In this document: positions 22,949-32,284 of the stretch, piece by piece
How positions within the stretch are numbered: position 1 is the first letter of the stretch
How the letters are laid out: every line of letters starts with the position of its first letter
NCBI RefSeq assembly: GCF_025566965.1
Contig: NZ_JAOQJL010000018.1
Location: 1 to 64,000, forward strand
Origin: Blautia_A ammoniilytica
GTDB lineage: Bacteria > Bacillota > Clostridia > Lachnospirales > Lachnospiraceae
Direction: 5' to 3'
Length of the DNA: 64,000 nt
The notes under the pieces: model-generated
What the model was told of the DNA's origin: nothing
The model's database searches: none
What the model saw: only the letters and a program-made list of their open reading frames with translations
Translations under genes and position numbers: made by a program

Positions 22949-24262
22949 ATGACAACAGAAATGAAAATGGAGACACGAAGCCTGGCCAGCTTGCGCCCGG
23001 CGGAATACAACCCAAGAGTCCAGCTGCAGCCAGCCGATCCAGAATATCAGAACATCAAGCGTAGCATTGAGACCTTCGGATACGTGGATCCGATCATCAT
23101 AAACCAGGACGGAACCATCATCGGAGGCCACCAGCGCTACAACGTTATGAAGGACCTCGGATACACCGAGGCGCAGGTCGTCGTGGTCGATCTGGACAAG
23201 AATAATGAGAAGGCGCTCAATATTGCGCTGAACAAAATCACAGGAGAATGGGATGAGATCAAGCTGAAAGACCTGCTGCTCGACCTCGATCTCAATGATT
23301 ACGATCTGACAGCGACCGGTTTCAGTTCCAAAGAGGTCGAAGACCTCGTGATCCGACTCGACAAGGACGTGGAAGCCGAAGATGACGACTTCGATGCCGA
23401 CGCAGACTATGAATCCATCGAGGAACCGGTCACCCAGCGCGGAGACATCTGGATCCTGGGAGACCACAGACTCATGTGTGGAGATTCCACCGACCTCGGC
23501 GACGTCAACACCCTGATGGGCGGCGAGGAAGCAGACCTCGTGATCACGGATCCGCCGTACAACGTCAACTACAAGGACGGATCCATCAAAAACGACAACA
23601 TGGACGAGGGGTCCTTTGAGGATTTCCTTCAGAATGCATTCCTGGCCATGTTCGAGAACATGAAACCAGGAGCCGCAGCGTACATATTCCACGCAGACAG
23701 CGAAGGCCTGGCGTTCAGGCGTGCATTCAGAGATGCCGGATTCAAGCTGGCAGAGTGTCTGATATGGGAAAAGAACTCCTTCGTGCTCGGCCGCCAGGAT
23801 TACCAATGGCGCCACGAACCAATCCTCTACGGATGGAAAGAAGGCGCTGCGCATTACTTCATCGACGACCGAAGCCAGGACACAATCCTCCTGGAAGATG
23901 AACTCGACCTGGAATCCATGAAGAAAGAAGACCTGATCACATACATCAATCAGATCATCGCCCAGTACAAAGACCAGACGACCGTCCTCTTTGAGAAGAA
24001 GCCGACAAAGAACGACGTGCATCCAACAATGAAGCCGGTAAACCTGGTCGGAAGACTGATGCGGAACTCCAGCAAGCCAGGATGGAACGTCCTCGATTTA
24101 TTCGGAGGCAGCGGATCCACACTCATGGCAGCAGAGCAGATCGGCCGCCGGGCGTTTCTAATGGAGCTTGATGAGAAGTTCTGCGACGTAATCGTCCACC
24201 GATGGGAAGAATTCACAGGAAAGAAGGCTGTAAGAGCCGGGAAGTTGGAGGTGAGCCTATGA
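22949..24262 (+). CDS. ParB-like nuclease domain fused to a DNA methyltransferase
   Basis: 437 residues. The N-terminal ParB/Srx fold has LRPAEYNPR, GTIIGGHQRYNVM and the ALNKITGEWD region. The C-terminal half is a class-beta amino-methyltransferase: the catalytic DPPYNVNYKDGS near residue 205, and the SAM-binding DLFGGSGSTLMAAEQ near 390. It would methylate adenine N6 or cytosine N4 in phage DNA, perhaps against host restriction or to mark DNA for packaging. ATG 22949 has TTGGAGGCAG ahead; the open frame upstream is the leader. First gene of the late block and directly followed by terminase. Confidence 0.88.
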   Translation: MTTEMKMETRSLASLRPAEYNPRVQLQPADPEYQNIKRSIETFGYVDPIIINQDGTIIGGHQRYNVMKDLGYTEAQVVVVDLDKNNEKALNIALNKITGEWDEIKLKDLLLDLDLNDYDLTATGFSSKEVEDLVIRLDKDVEAEDDDFDADADYESIEEPVTQRGDIWILGDHRLMCGDSTDLGDVNTLMGGEEADLVITDPPYNVNYKDGSIKNDNMDEGSFEDFLQNAFLAMFENMKPGAAAYIFHADSEGLAFRRAFRDAGFKLAECLIWEKNSFVLGRQDYQWRHEPILYGWKEGAAHYFIDDRSQDTILLEDELDLESMKKEDLITYINQIIAQYKDQTTVLFEKKPTKNDVHPTMKPVNLVGRLMRNSSKPGWNVLDLFGGSGSTLMAAEQIGRRAFLMELDEKFCDVIVHRWEEFTGKKAVRAGKLEVSL

Positions 24263-24295
24263 TGAACCAATATGAAATCATGGCCGAAATTTTGC

Positions 24296-24304
24296 GGGGG
24301 GGGG
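24296..24304 (+). repeat. Run of nine G before the terminase small subunit
   Basis: Nine G in a row, just upstream of ATG 24314 and inside a short frame that starts at 24259 (MMNQYEIMAEILRGGGTLR, then stop). A one-base change in the run would join that frame to the terminase frame. Long G runs are prone to slippage. Confidence 0.7.
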
Positions 24305-24313
24305 TACGCTCAG

Positions 24314-24901
24314 ATGAGTGATGGAGAAGTAAAAGGCAGCTTTTATCGGACAGAGATCATCGCGCAGCTTTTCGGAGTGACCGTCCGCCGCGTGCAGCAG
24401 CTCACCCAGGAAGGCATCATATCCACCACCAAGATCCTGGAAGATGGAAAGAGCGTCCGAAGATACGACCTCGTGCCTACGATCCAGGCATACGTCAAAT
24501 ACCTATCAGACAAGGCCTACGGAAAGCAGCACCGTACCGATAAGGAGATCGAACTCAGGGAACAGAAGATGCAGGCCGACATCGCCCTGAAGGAGAGCCA
24601 AGGAGAACTGCATAGATTGAAGACCGAGATAGCAGCCGGTCAGTACATTAGCGTAGAAGAAGTAAAACTCGACTACGCTAAATTTTTTGTTGTATTTAAA
24701 AAATTCGCTATGAGCATACCGGCCAGGGTAACCGGGATGCTTTCAGGACAGATGGAACCGTCTGAACTGAGGCGATGCGAAAAGGAGATAGCCGCGGAAG
24801 TAAACAGACTGCTCGGAGCGTTTGTCATTGCCGGAATAGTGGGACCAGAGGATGTGAAGAAAGATGGCACCCTTAAAGAAGAAAAGAATACAGATTCGTA
24901 A
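24314..24901 (+). CDS. Terminase small subunit
   Basis: 195 residues from ATG 24314; an upstream in-frame ATG at 24272 would add 14 residues across the G run. N-terminal winged-helix-like DNA-binding part (YRTEIIAQLFGVTVRRVQQLTQEGIIS), a long central coiled coil (KEIELREQKMQADIALKESQGELHRLKTEIAAG) and a C-terminal helical part ending before the large subunit. This matches small terminase subunits of the Nu1/TerS type that recognise the packaging site. It overlaps the large subunit gene by 38 bases. Confidence 0.8.
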   Translation: MSDGEVKGSFYRTEIIAQLFGVTVRRVQQLTQEGIISTTKILEDGKSVRRYDLVPTIQAYVKYLSDKAYGKQHRTDKEIELREQKMQADIALKESQGELHRLKTEIAAGQYISVEEVKLDYAKFFVVFKKFAMSIPARVTGMLSGQMEPSELRRCEKEIAAEVNRLLGAFVIAGIVGPEDVKKDGTLKEEKNTDS

Positions 24902-26711
24902 ATTTCCAGTCACACAATACCAGGCAGACGCACTCAAGCAGCTCTGCCCGCCTGAGAACATAACCGTTTCAGAGTGGGCAGAAAACTACAGAGTCCTAGA
25001 CTCAAAGACATCCGCCCTCCCAGGACCATGGCGAAATGACAAGACGCCGTACCTGAAGGAGATCATGGATGAGCTCATCAATTACGACACGGAAAGAATT
25101 ATCTTCGTAAAACCGACACAGGTCGGAGGAACCGAAGCCCTTCAGAACATGCTCGGATACGTTATCCAGCAGGATCCATCCCCGACCATGATCGTCTACC
25201 CAACAGACATCCTGGCCAAGAGTATCAGCGAGAACCGACTGGAACCAATGATCATGGCAACCAGGACGCTGAAATCGCTTTACAACAAAAACGAATCATC
25301 GCAGCTGGAGCTGCAGTTTGATGGAATGTACCTGTCGCTGGCCGGATCCAACTCGCCATCGTCCCTGGCGTCGAAGGCGATCAAGTACCTGTTCCTGGAT
25401 GAGGTGGATAAATACCCAGGATCATCCAAGAAAGAGTCGGATCCAATCTCACTGGCGATGGAGAGAACCAAGACCTTCCGAAACAGGAAGATCTACATGA
25501 CGTCAACGCCAACTCTGGCCACCGGCCATATTTGGAAGGCACTCATGGATGCGGATATCGAAAAGCATTACTTCATACCGTGCCCGCACTGCGGATCCAT
25601 GATAGAGCTCACGTTTCAGAATTTGAAGTTTCCATCCGGGGACGACCTGAGCAACCAGGACAGAGCCGACATGGCAGTCTACCGGTGCCAGGAATGCGGC
25701 GGAGACATCACGGACCAGGACAAGGAACAGATGCTCCGATACGGAGAGTGGAAGACTGTGCGCGAGAATTCAAAGTACAACCGCAAGGTAGGATTTTGGA
25801 TCAACACACTTTATAGTCCGTTCGTCCGCTTTTCAGAAATCGTGAAAGAATTCCTAGACAGCAAGGACGATCCGGACAAGCTGCAGAACTTCACGAACTC
25901 ATGGCTCGCAGAACCATGGGAAGACACCAAGCTGAAGACATCGGCCGACACCGTCCTGGAACGTCAGACAGAACGGCCGGAATTCACAGCGCCAAGCTGG
26001 ACGAAGTTCCTGACTGCAGGAGTGGACGTTCAGGAGACATCGCTCTACTGGACCATACGAGCGTGGGGCAGCTACATCACGAGCCAGAACATCGCGCACG
26101 GCCAGGCGTTATCCTTCCAGGACATCGAGCAGATCATGAATACGCCGTACTTCACAGAAGACGGAGACCAGCTGATCGTGGCATTATGCCTGATCGACTC
26201 CGGATACGACGCAGACAGCACGTATGACTTCTGTGCCCTGAATTCAGAATGGGCGCTGCCGGTCAAGGGTTCCAACAACCCGATGCTATCACACTTCAAG
26301 CTATCGAAGATCAACAAGCAAGGAAGCCAGGCATACGGAATGAACCTGGTGCTAGTTGATGGCGACAAGTACAAGGACATGATCGCCGGTCGAATGAAGA
26401 AGCCAAACGGCCGCGGAAGCTGGATGGTCTTTGAAGGATGCGACAGAGAATACGCCGAGCAGGTAACCGCAGAGCACAAGGTCAATGTCAAATCCGGAAA
26501 CCGAACCGTTCAGAGATGGGTGCCAAAGCGCAGCCACATCGACAACCACTACCTGGATGCAGAGGTATATGCGCTGGCAGCAGCTGATATCTCCGGAGTC
26601 AGAACACTACACCTGCAGGACGAAGCTGAGGCCAAAGCCAAGGCGGAGCGTCCGGAGGAAGCATACGCTCCGGAGGAAACATGGATCAAGCAAAACGAGA
26701 ACTGGATATAG
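24864..26711 (+). CDS. Terminase large subunit (GpA family)
   Basis: 615 residues. ATPase motor with Walker A-like KPTQVGGTEAL near 85 and Walker B FLDEVDKYPG near 175, then the coupling segment MTSTPT. A zinc-binding insert has CPHCGSM and CQECGGD. The nuclease half shows acidic residues in TAGVDVQ, LIDSGYDAD and DNHYLDAEVYAL. This order is typical of lambda-like GpA terminases, which cut and pump DNA into the prohead. Confidence 0.93.
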   Translation: MAPLKKKRIQIRKFPVTQYQADALKQLCPPENITVSEWAENYRVLDSKTSALPGPWRNDKTPYLKEIMDELINYDTERIIFVKPTQVGGTEALQNMLGYVIQQDPSPTMIVYPTDILAKSISENRLEPMIMATRTLKSLYNKNESSQLELQFDGMYLSLAGSNSPSSLASKAIKYLFLDEVDKYPGSSKKESDPISLAMERTKTFRNRKIYMTSTPTLATGHIWKALMDADIEKHYFIPCPHCGSMIELTFQNLKFPSGDDLSNQDRADMAVYRCQECGGDITDQDKEQMLRYGEWKTVRENSKYNRKVGFWINTLYSPFVRFSEIVKEFLDSKDDPDKLQNFTNSWLAEPWEDTKLKTSADTVLERQTERPEFTAPSWTKFLTAGVDVQETSLYWTIRAWGSYITSQNIAHGQALSFQDIEQIMNTPYFTEDGDQLIVALCLIDSGYDADSTYDFCALNSEWALPVKGSNNPMLSHFKLSKINKQGSQAYGMNLVLVDGDKYKDMIAGRMKKPNGRGSWMVFEGCDREYAEQVTAEHKVNVKSGNRTVQRWVPKRSHIDNHYLDAEVYALAAADISGVRTLHLQDEAEAKAKAERPEEAYAPEETWIKQNENWI

Positions 26712-26721
26712 GAGGAACGAC

Positions 26722-26967
26722 ATGAGTGAAGAAAGCAAAGAGCTCGACGGTAACGTCAGCACCGCCGAGCTGCTCGGAGAAGTCAAAACAGCAATCCGAA
26801 AAATTCTGATCGGCGGCCAGTCTTATCAGATCGGTAGCCGTAAGCTGACAAGAGCCGACCTCTACCAGCTCAGGAAGCTGAAAGAGGAACTGGAGGCAGA
26901 GATAGCCGCAGAGGGCGACACCAGTCTCCTGGACAACACATACGTCGCCTTTTTTGATGGGAGGTGA
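26722..26967 (+). CDS. gpW-like/DUF6148 head-tail joining protein
   Basis: 81 residues from ATG 26722 after AGGAGGAACGAC. The segment GGQSYQIGSRKLTRADLYQLRKLKEELEAEIA is typical of small DUF6148/gpW-like proteins placed between terminase and portal. It probably helps complete the head. Confidence 0.7.
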   Translation: MSEESKELDGNVSTAELLGEVKTAIRKILIGGQSYQIGSRKLTRADLYQLRKLKEELEAEIAAEGDTSLLDNTYVAFFDGR

Positions 26968-26975
26968 TGGACCAA

Positions 26976-28583
26976 ATGAGCTGGCTAGATAACGTCGTCG
27001 CATGGATCAGCCCGGAAGCGGGAGCAAAGCGTGCGGCATGGCGTGCAACATACAACGAACTGCGTAACTATGACGCAGGCAACAACTCCAGACTGAATGC
27101 AGGATGGAGAGCGGCAAACTACTCCGCAGAAATGACGGACAGAACGTCCAGAGACACCATCAGAGCCAGAGCGCGAGACCTGGAGAGAAACTCCGACATC
27201 GCGAATTCACTGATATCAGCATACAAGCGAAACGTCATCGGCGCAGGCTACAATCTGCAGGCCAAGACGAAGAACGCAAAGCTGAATGCAGACATCGAGA
27301 AGCTCTGGAAAAAATGGTGCAAAGCAAGGAACTGCGATGTGACCGGAACGCAGACCTTGAACCAGATACTCCGAATGGCAGTGACCAGGAAGAAGGTGGA
27401 TGGAGGAATTCTATTCGTGAAGGTTTACACCAACGACGGAATGATCCCGTTCAAACTTCAGATGATCGAGGTTGATGAGCTCGACACTCTCCAGGTTGGA
27501 GAGACAGCCGGAGGAAACCGAATCGTCGGAGGTATTGAGTACAACAAATACAACAGACCGGTCGCATATTGGATCAGGCAGTACGGCATCGACGGATTCT
27601 CGCTGGAGAAGCCAAGAAGAATCGATGCAAATGATGTGATTTTTTATTACACAAAGCGCCGCCCTTCTCAGATCAGAGAAATGTCCGATATGAGCCAGAC
27701 AGCAACCAGAATCCGTGACACAAACGAATTCATGACTGCAGTATCCGTCAAGGAACGAATCGCAGCCTGCCTGTCTGTTTTCATAAAAAAGCAGCTGCCG
27801 ACAGTCGGCATCGGAAGAAATGCAGCGACGGAAAACGTCGGAAAGCATGAGTACGATGGAAAGACGCTGACACCTGGAATGATTAAAGAGCTCAATGCCG
27901 GAGATGAAGTCCAGGTCGTAAATCCGACCGGCCAGGGAAGCGATGCTACATCCTTCACGAAGCTGCAGCAGCGTATGATCGGAGCAGGTCAGGGACTCTC
28001 ATACGAGGCGACATCCCGCGACATGAGCGAGACCAACTACGCATCCGCAAGACAGGGAGCCATCGAGGATGAGATGACCTACCAGGAGGAAGTCGAAGCA
28101 ATTCTGGCCATTCTCGATGAGATTTATGAGACATTCGTGATCAGCTGCTATCTGGCAGGACTGATCAAGGTAAACAAAGACTTCTGGACAAAGAAGGATG
28201 ACTACCTGGAGCACGGATGGATCAAGAGCCCTAAGAAGTGGATCGATCCACTGAAGGAATCCAGCGCAAACAAGACCGCGCTGAATACCGGACAGAAGAC
28301 ATACAAAGAGATCGCTGCCGAGAACGGCCGCGACTGGAAGCAGCAGATCGATGACAACCTGGAAGTAATCGAGTATGCGAAAAAGAAAGGCTATGACTTA
28401 GGAGGTGTGATATTCGATGGCAAACTCGGATCAGAAAAAGAAGAAGAACCGAAGCCAGAGCCGCCAAAACCGGATGATCAAACCGGAGACGGCCAGGAGG
28501 AAGGAACCAACGATGATGACAAGGGCACACAGTCCGGAGACGGAAAAGAAGGTCAGTCAGCATCAGGCGAAGGACAGGAATAG
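26976..28583 (+). CDS. Portal protein (lambda gpB family)
   Basis: 535 residues. Typical N-terminal segments (RTSRDTIRARARDLERNSDIANSLISAYKRNVIG, then KKWCKARNCDVTG) and the conserved YYTKRRPSQIREMS block. The C-terminal 60 residues are acidic and of low complexity (PKPEPPKPDDQTGDGQEEG). ATG 26976 is chosen because GGAGGTGAT sits seven bases before it; earlier GTG and ATG codons are too close to it. It forms the ring through which DNA enters and leaves the head. Confidence 0.92.
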   Translation: MSWLDNVVAWISPEAGAKRAAWRATYNELRNYDAGNNSRLNAGWRAANYSAEMTDRTSRDTIRARARDLERNSDIANSLISAYKRNVIGAGYNLQAKTKNAKLNADIEKLWKKWCKARNCDVTGTQTLNQILRMAVTRKKVDGGILFVKVYTNDGMIPFKLQMIEVDELDTLQVGETAGGNRIVGGIEYNKYNRPVAYWIRQYGIDGFSLEKPRRIDANDVIFYYTKRRPSQIREMSDMSQTATRIRDTNEFMTAVSVKERIAACLSVFIKKQLPTVGIGRNAATENVGKHEYDGKTLTPGMIKELNAGDEVQVVNPTGQGSDATSFTKLQQRMIGAGQGLSYEATSRDMSETNYASARQGAIEDEMTYQEEVEAILAILDEIYETFVISCYLAGLIKVNKDFWTKKDDYLEHGWIKSPKKWIDPLKESSANKTALNTGQKTYKEIAAENGRDWKQQIDDNLEVIEYAKKKGYDLGGVIFDGKLGSEKEEEPKPEPPKPDDQTGDGQEEGTNDDDKGTQSGDGKEGQSASGEGQE

Positions 28584-29178
28584 AGGCCTGAGAGAACTGA
28601 GAGGTTCAATCAGAGCACTCGAAGGAGATGGCAACGAGCGAACATTCGAGCTGAGCTTCTCATCTGAAGAACCATATACAAGATGGTTCGGACAGGAGAT
28701 CCTCGACCATTCAGAAGGCTGCGTCGATCTGACCAGACTGAATGAGATCGGATGCGTGCTTTTCAACCATGACCGCGACGAAGTGATCGGCAAGATCACC
28801 AAGGCGTGGATAGATAACGGACGCGGAATGGCTACAATCGAATTTGATTCAGACGAAGCGTCCGAAGTGATCTACCAGAAAGTAAAAGGCGGAACCCTCA
28901 AAGGCGTATCCGTGGGATACCTGGTAGACGACTGGGAGGAAGTAATGCCAAACAAGACCTCGACGGATGGCAGATTCATGGGACCATGCTCGATCGCTAA
29001 GAAGTGGGCGCCTTACGAGATAAGCATCGTTAGTGTCCCAGCAGATCCAACCGTAGGTGTGGGAAGGGAAATGGAGGAAAAATCCGAACCCGGAACACAG
29101 GACATCCCACTCGATATCTATGAGCGGCAACTTCAAATAAACAAAAACCGAATGGAGGTAAAAGAAAATGACGATTGA
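28513..29178 (+). CDS. Prohead protease (HK97/S78 family)
   Basis: 221 residues. Catalytic His in LFNHDRDEVIGK and Ser in LKGVSVGYL, with the usual SIVSVPADPTVGVGR end of the protease domain. Start ATG 28513 lies inside the portal gene, after GGAGGAAGGAACC. It would cut the capsid protein's N-terminal part during maturation; that part is present in the next gene. Confidence 0.85.
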   Translation: MMTRAHSPETEKKVSQHQAKDRNRGLRELRGSIRALEGDGNERTFELSFSSEEPYTRWFGQEILDHSEGCVDLTRLNEIGCVLFNHDRDEVIGKITKAWIDNGRGMATIEFDSDEASEVIYQKVKGGTLKGVSVGYLVDDWEEVMPNKTSTDGRFMGPCSIAKKWAPYEISIVSVPADPTVGVGREMEEKSEPGTQDIPLDIYERQLQINKNRMEVKENDD

Positions 29179-30766
29179 ACAGATGATCGCACGTCAGCAG
29201 GAATTATTAAACGCTGCCAGATCCGCAGGTCGCAACATGACACGCGAGGAAGCCGCAGAATTTGACTCCCTGCAGAGAAGCATCGACGCAGCTAGAGCAG
29301 CTGGTGCTGGCATCGCCCATGGCGGCCAGAGTTCCACTCCTGCTGCACCAGCAAACAACACACCGGAAGGCCAGAGACAGCAGACACCTGCTGCAGGCGA
29401 AGGTGGAAACGGCGGACAGGATCCACAGAACGCACAGAGAGCCATCGAGGCAGAAAGACAGAGAATCCGCAGCATTGAGGACCTCTGTACAGAGTTCGGT
29501 CTTGATGCCAGATCTTACATCGACAACGGATCTACCGAGGAGCAGGTAAGAGCCGCAGTCCTTGAACACTTGAGAAGCCAGCACTCACCAGTAGCGACCG
29601 GCATCCAGGTAACAGATACACAGGAGGATAAGTTCAGACGCGCCGCTGCTGATTCCCTCCTCATGAGAAGCGGCATGACATTAGAGCGTCCGGAAGATGG
29701 AGCCAGAAGCCTCATGGGAATGTCAATCAGAGACCTCGCCATCGAGTGTCTGCAGAGAGACGGATCCAGCGAGAGCAACTTAAACCGCAGAAGCTCAGAT
29801 GAGCTTTACACAATGATGGCCAGAGGTTTCTACAATCCAGAGGCATCCTTCCCGGCAATCCTCGATCAGACAATCGAGAAGGCATACAAGGAAGGATACC
29901 GCAAGGTAGCCGTGACCTTTGATAAGTTCACAAAGAAGGGATCCCTGAAGGACTTCAAGAAGCATGACAACTACTACGTAGCTGGACCAGTCGGCGAGTT
30001 CTACGAGGTACCGGAGAACGGAGAGCTCAAGCATGACATCTTCAAAGATGACAAGCTCCCTCAGAGACAGCTGAAGACTTACGGCCGCCAGTTCACTCTT
30101 TCCAGAAAGGCATTCATCGATGACGACATCGGTCTCGTGACAAGCCTCCCGGCGAGATATGCAGCCGCAGCAAGAAAGACCATCAACAAGCAGGTATACC
30201 AGATCCTGATCAACAACTCCAACATTTACGACGGAGCTGCGCTCTTTGGCAAAGAGCACAAGAACCTCCTCGCATCCGGTACCGGAGTAACACAGGAAGC
30301 AATGCAGACCATGATCATGGCACTGGCAAACCAGAAGGATCAGTTCGGAGAGAGCATCATCATCAATCCGGCAACCATCGTCGTACCTTCAGGAATGAAG
30401 TTCGACATGTACACGCTCTTCTTCAGTCCGACAATTAACACAAGCGACAACACCCAGGCAGTGAACCCACTCTACCAGTACAGAGACAGCATCGAGGTAG
30501 TCGAGGATCCGACAATCAACGCATTGTGCGGCGGCCTTGGAAACGTGATGCCATGGTTCCTGATTGGCGATCCTGGAGACACAGACTTCATCGAGGTCGA
30601 CTACCTGAACGGTCAGGAGATCCCGAACATCAGAAGAATGGAAGCTCCTGGACAGCTTGGATTTATCTGGGATATTTACCTCGACTGGGGTATCTCCGTA
30701 ATGGACTACCGTGGAGCCGTAAAGAACCCAGGAATCAAGGTCGACACGAAGCTGAAGCTCGTCTAA
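29168..30766 (+). CDS. Major capsid protein (Mu gpT-like) with N-terminal scaffold part
   Basis: 532 residues. Residues 1-180 are helical, Gln/Ala/Gly-rich and scaffold-like, expected to be removed by the protease upstream. The capsid fold follows, with blocks YGRQFTLSRKAFIDDDIGL and LPARYAAAARKTINKQVYQIL typical of Mu gpT-like capsid proteins. It overlaps the protease gene by 11 bases. Confidence 0.88.
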   Translation: MTIEQMIARQQELLNAARSAGRNMTREEAAEFDSLQRSIDAARAAGAGIAHGGQSSTPAAPANNTPEGQRQQTPAAGEGGNGGQDPQNAQRAIEAERQRIRSIEDLCTEFGLDARSYIDNGSTEEQVRAAVLEHLRSQHSPVATGIQVTDTQEDKFRRAAADSLLMRSGMTLERPEDGARSLMGMSIRDLAIECLQRDGSSESNLNRRSSDELYTMMARGFYNPEASFPAILDQTIEKAYKEGYRKVAVTFDKFTKKGSLKDFKKHDNYYVAGPVGEFYEVPENGELKHDIFKDDKLPQRQLKTYGRQFTLSRKAFIDDDIGLVTSLPARYAAAARKTINKQVYQILINNSNIYDGAALFGKEHKNLLASGTGVTQEAMQTMIMALANQKDQFGESIIINPATIVVPSGMKFDMYTLFFSPTINTSDNTQAVNPLYQYRDSIEVVEDPTINALCGGLGNVMPWFLIGDPGDTDFIEVDYLNGQEIPNIRRMEAPGQLGFIWDIYLDWGISVMDYRGAVKNPGIKVDTKLKLV

Positions 30767-30785
30767 GAGGAAGGAGGAATAAATC

Positions 30786-31121
30786 ATGGCAACAGCAACA
30801 TTCTGGCAGAGAGGCGAGACTATCGATCGCATCAATGACACAGCAAAAACCATCCCGGCCAATACCATCCAGGCTATCGGTAAGAGAATCGGAGTCGTAG
30901 CGATGGAAGCAGCACCGGGACAGAAATACAGCGTCAATGTGGTAGGCGTTTACAGCTTCCCAAAGAAGGCAAGCGAGGCAATCACTGCAGGCGCCGATGT
31001 TTACTGGGACAACACAAACGGAGTGATCACCGCAACAGCCGAGTCCAACATCCTCGCAGGCTACGCTATCGCAGACGCAGCCGCAGCGGACGCGGTCGTA
31101 TCAATTAAGATCAACGCCTAA
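30786..31121 (+). CDS. DUF2190 capsid decoration protein
   Basis: 111 residues. The pattern GETIDRINDTAKTIPANTI, RIGVVAMEAAPGQKYSVNVVGVY and AGADVYWDNTNGVITAT is typical of DUF2190. These small proteins sit on or stabilise the capsid and lie beside the capsid gene in many phages. Confidence 0.82.
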   Translation: MATATFWQRGETIDRINDTAKTIPANTIQAIGKRIGVVAMEAAPGQKYSVNVVGVYSFPKKASEAITAGADVYWDNTNGVITATAESNILAGYAIADAAAADAVVSIKINA

Positions 31122-31412
31122 ATGAAGCTCGTGGCAGTTTATCCGATCTTATACGGAGCACGTCAGTATGAGGTCGGAGATGAGCTTCCTGATTCAGAGA
31201 TGAAGCAGACCTGGCTGGATGCCGGAACCGCCACCCTGGTAGAGGATGAGCCAGAGGCACCGGCTCCAAGAGCACAGATGCTGACAGCTCAGCCAGGACA
31301 GATCGGAATCAGCAATAGTGGCAACGAAGATGACCTCGCTGGAAGAATCCCAAAGAGCATCGAAAGAGCCACTGATCCGGTAAAGAAACCAACCCGGAGC
31401 CGAAAAAAATGA
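31122..31412 (+). CDS. Hypothetical head-region protein
   Basis: 96 residues starting directly at the stop of the DUF2190 gene. The first 40 residues (KLVAVYPILYGARQYEVGDELP) resemble a small beta domain; the rest is a disordered, Pro-rich and finally basic tail. Presumed head or connector accessory protein. Confidence 0.6.
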   Translation: MKLVAVYPILYGARQYEVGDELPDSEMKQTWLDAGTATLVEDEPEAPAPRAQMLTAQPGQIGISNSGNEDDLAGRIPKSIERATDPVKKPTRSRKK

Positions 31413-31732
31413 GTTTCAAAGACGTAATCGCGTCGGACGTGCACGACACATTCATGAACGCGGATGAGTTCTCAGACATGCATGACCTCAATGGAAAGAT
31501 GATGCCGGTTCAGGTAGACTCCAACGAACAGATCGAGCGCGAAAAGAGATTCAACCAGCACATGGATGGAATTTATAAAAACCAAAAACTGATCTACGTA
31601 GCAGCCACCGACTATGGCCCAATGCCGAAGCAGGGATCCCTGATCCAATTCGACAAGAGGCCATACAAGGTGGCTGATGCTATTTCAGAGGACGGTATCT
31701 ATTCAATCACACTGGAGGCGAACAGAGCATGA
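31409..31732 (+). CDS. Head-tail connector protein (stopper-like)
   Basis: 107 residues. The start MSFKDVIASDVHDTFMNADEFSDMHDLNGK and the end RPYKVADAISEDGIYSITLEANRA match small head-tail joining proteins of P2/lambda-like phages (gpFII/Gifsy-like family). ATGA overlap with the previous gene. Confidence 0.7.
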   Translation: MSFKDVIASDVHDTFMNADEFSDMHDLNGKMMPVQVDSNEQIEREKRFNQHMDGIYKNQKLIYVAATDYGPMPKQGSLIQFDKRPYKVADAISEDGIYSITLEANRA

Positions 31733-32274
31733 TCGAATACCAGGTAGACGAACAGATGCTGGAGGAAGTGCAGGCGAAGCTCGGAGAAATGAGCCGAAAA
31801 GCGCCAACGGTAATATCGCGGGCCCTGAATAAAGTAGCAGTCACAGCGAGAGTAGACCTCGCAAATAAAGCGCAGGCGACCTACACGGTAAAATCCGGAG
31901 GCTTTAAGAAGGACATGACGATCCGGAAAGCGTCCGCAGGAAGACTGGAAGCGGTGATCCATTCACAAGGCAAGCCGCTCTCAATCACTAAGTTTCACAC
32001 GACTGCACCGAAGAAAACCGGAGCGAAAGCAAACATCATCAAAGGCAGCGGCCTGAAGCAGCTTATATATGGCAATATCAAAGCCTTTAAAGGACCAAAC
32101 GGTCAGATTTATCAGAGACGAAGCACCGCCAGGCTGCCAATTAAGAAGCTGAGCTCCAACTCAATCCCGAAGATGATCGGCAACGAGGAAAAGGTATACG
32201 GAGTCGTGAAACCATCCATCGACCGGAACCTGCAGCATTACGTGGAGCAGCAAATAGAATTACTCACAAAGTAG
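31729..32274 (+). CDS. Tail completion protein, gpZ-like
   Basis: 181 residues. The segment APTVISRALNKVAVTARVDLANKAQATYTVK and the basic middle part fit the minor tail protein Z / tail completion family. It overlaps the connector gene by four bases. Confidence 0.65.
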   Translation: MIEYQVDEQMLEEVQAKLGEMSRKAPTVISRALNKVAVTARVDLANKAQATYTVKSGGFKKDMTIRKASAGRLEAVIHSQGKPLSITKFHTTAPKKTGAKANIIKGSGLKQLIYGNIKAFKGPNGQIYQRRSTARLPIKKLSSNSIPKMIGNEEKVYGVVKPSIDRNLQHYVEQQIELLTK

Positions 32275-32284
32275 GAGGAAGACA

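Noticed and set aside
22814..24022. 402-codon minus-strand frame opposite the methyltransferase
   Set aside because: Shadow of a gene with clear ParB and DPPY motifs; no domain of its own and no start signal.
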